DNA of 64,000 nucleotides from Streptosporangium sp. NBC_01495. GTDB lineage: Bacteria > Actinomycetota > Actinomycetes > Streptosporangiales > Streptosporangiaceae. The stretch lies in assembly GCF_036250735.1 (NCBI RefSeq), contig NZ_CP109430.1, forward strand, positions 1,054,001 to 1,118,000, written 5' to 3'. Below, piece after piece: positions 63,512-64,000 of this stretch. The first letter of the stretch is position 1. The number at the start of each line of letters is the position of its first letter. A program made the translations under genes and the position numbers. The notes beneath the pieces are model-generated. The model saw only the letters and a program-made list of their open reading frames with translations, had not been told where the DNA came from and ran no database searches.

Positions 63512-64000
63512 GAGTGGCCTGGACGGCCGACGGCGGCACCTGGCACCTGGTGTTCCGGCTGGACCCCGAGGACGACGTCACCGGCTTCTGCGCGGACGGC
63601 CAGCCGCTGAAGCTGGCCACGAACACCTTCAGGGCCGAGCTGCCGCGGGCACCGCGTGACATCCACCCCGACCTGCTCGCCCTCGCCGCGTGGACCGTGA
63701 TCGCGCCGTGGACCCGGCGCCGCGTCACCTTCGACCGGCCGATCTCGCCGGAGCTCGCCGGGGCGATCGGCGACGGCTGGGGGGTCCAGGCCGGTCCCAC
63801 CGGTCCTACCGCAACACAGGCGCGGTCCGGCGGCAGGCTGGCGATCTCCTACAGTGGCGGGGCCGACTCGGTCGCCGTGGCCGCGATGCTGCCCGACGCG
63901 CCGTTCGTGCACTTCCAGCGGGTCTCCCACCCGCGCGTGCCCAACCGGTGGACCCACTACCGCTCCGACGTCCTGGCCTCGCTGGCCGGGAAGACCGGCC
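63508..64000 (+). CDS. PP-loop ATP-pyrophosphatase-like protein (3' end beyond the window)
   Basis: GTG 63508 overlapping the previous stop; 164 codons are visible. An N-terminal domain of about 110 residues (TWHLVFRLDPEDDVTGFCAD) is followed by a PP-loop: LAISYSGGADSVAVAAMLPD, matching SGGxDS of the N-type ATP pyrophosphatases (GuaA/NadE/TilS/QueC superfamily). The next segment (APFVHFQRVSHPRVPNRWTH) does not match tRNA or NAD synthetases, so the substrate is unknown; amide- or thio-forming adenylation is the general chemistry. The gene continues past the window edge. Confidence 0.75.
   Translation, partial: MRVAWTADGGTWHLVFRLDPEDDVTGFCADGQPLKLATNTFRAELPRAPRDIHPDLLALAAWTVIAPWTRRRVTFDRPISPELAGAIGDGWGVQAGPTGPTATQARSGGRLAISYSGGADSVAVAAMLPDAPFVHFQRVSHPRVPNRWTHYRSDVLASLAGKTG

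Overview
The window is high-GC actinobacterial chromosomal DNA. The gene content suggests a mycelial, Streptosporangium- or Nonomuraea-like soil actinomycete: a GlgE-type alpha-glucan pathway, secreted chitinases and CBM2 enzymes, frequent GTG starts and strong GGAGG ribosome sites. The family-level placement is inference from content, not a search. No tRNA, rRNA or CRISPR array was recognised.

Layout. 0-12.3 kb: a partial membrane gene with an XRE regulator, a truncated oxidoreductase remnant, a GH19 chitinase, a two-HTH regulator, a sigma-factor-like protein with a C-terminal membrane anchor, a complete osmoprotectant ABC transporter operon (ATPase, two permeases, lipoprotein), a K+ channel and two unknown genes. 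12.3-22.7 kb: an accessory island. It holds a degenerate membrane gene, a broken tyrosine recombinase, an AT-rich stretch with a candidate immunity gene, and a 2681-residue RHS polymorphic toxin carrying a CBM-like module, a LamG-like domain, a HINT autoprotease and a small toxin tip. 23.2-31.4 kb: flavin reductase, SppA-type peptidase, subtilase, GH18 chitinase and a beta-lactamase-like hydrolase. 31.7-42.1 kb: GbsR/MarR-like regulator, GlgB, a copper amine oxidase divided over two genes, an M14 carboxypeptidase, an acetyltransferase-like protein and an M6 peptidase. 42.3-48.2 kb: CBM2 esterase, GH39-like lipoprotein, CHRD protein, DedA and fasciclin proteins. 48.2-64 kb: Mak-TreS-GlgE operon, divergent GlgP, a flavin amine oxidase, a glycogen-debranching-like enzyme, a glycosyltransferase, an enoyl-CoA hydratase, and a coiled-coil/PP-loop gene pair cut by the window edge.

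How the genes work together. Trehalose is turned to maltose (TreS), phosphorylated (Mak), polymerised (GlgE) and branched (GlgB, here about 13 kb from the operon). GlgP and the debranching-like enzyme recover glucose units. The secreted chitinases, esterase and peptidases form an exo-enzyme set. Both chitinase promoters carry the same GAAA-N-TTTC palindrome just downstream of the -10 box, and a weaker version lies before the CBM2 esterase, suggesting one regulator for secreted polymer-degrading enzymes. The RHS toxin, candidate immunity gene, broken integrase and decayed neighbours look like a conflict-system island built by repeated insertion and decay.
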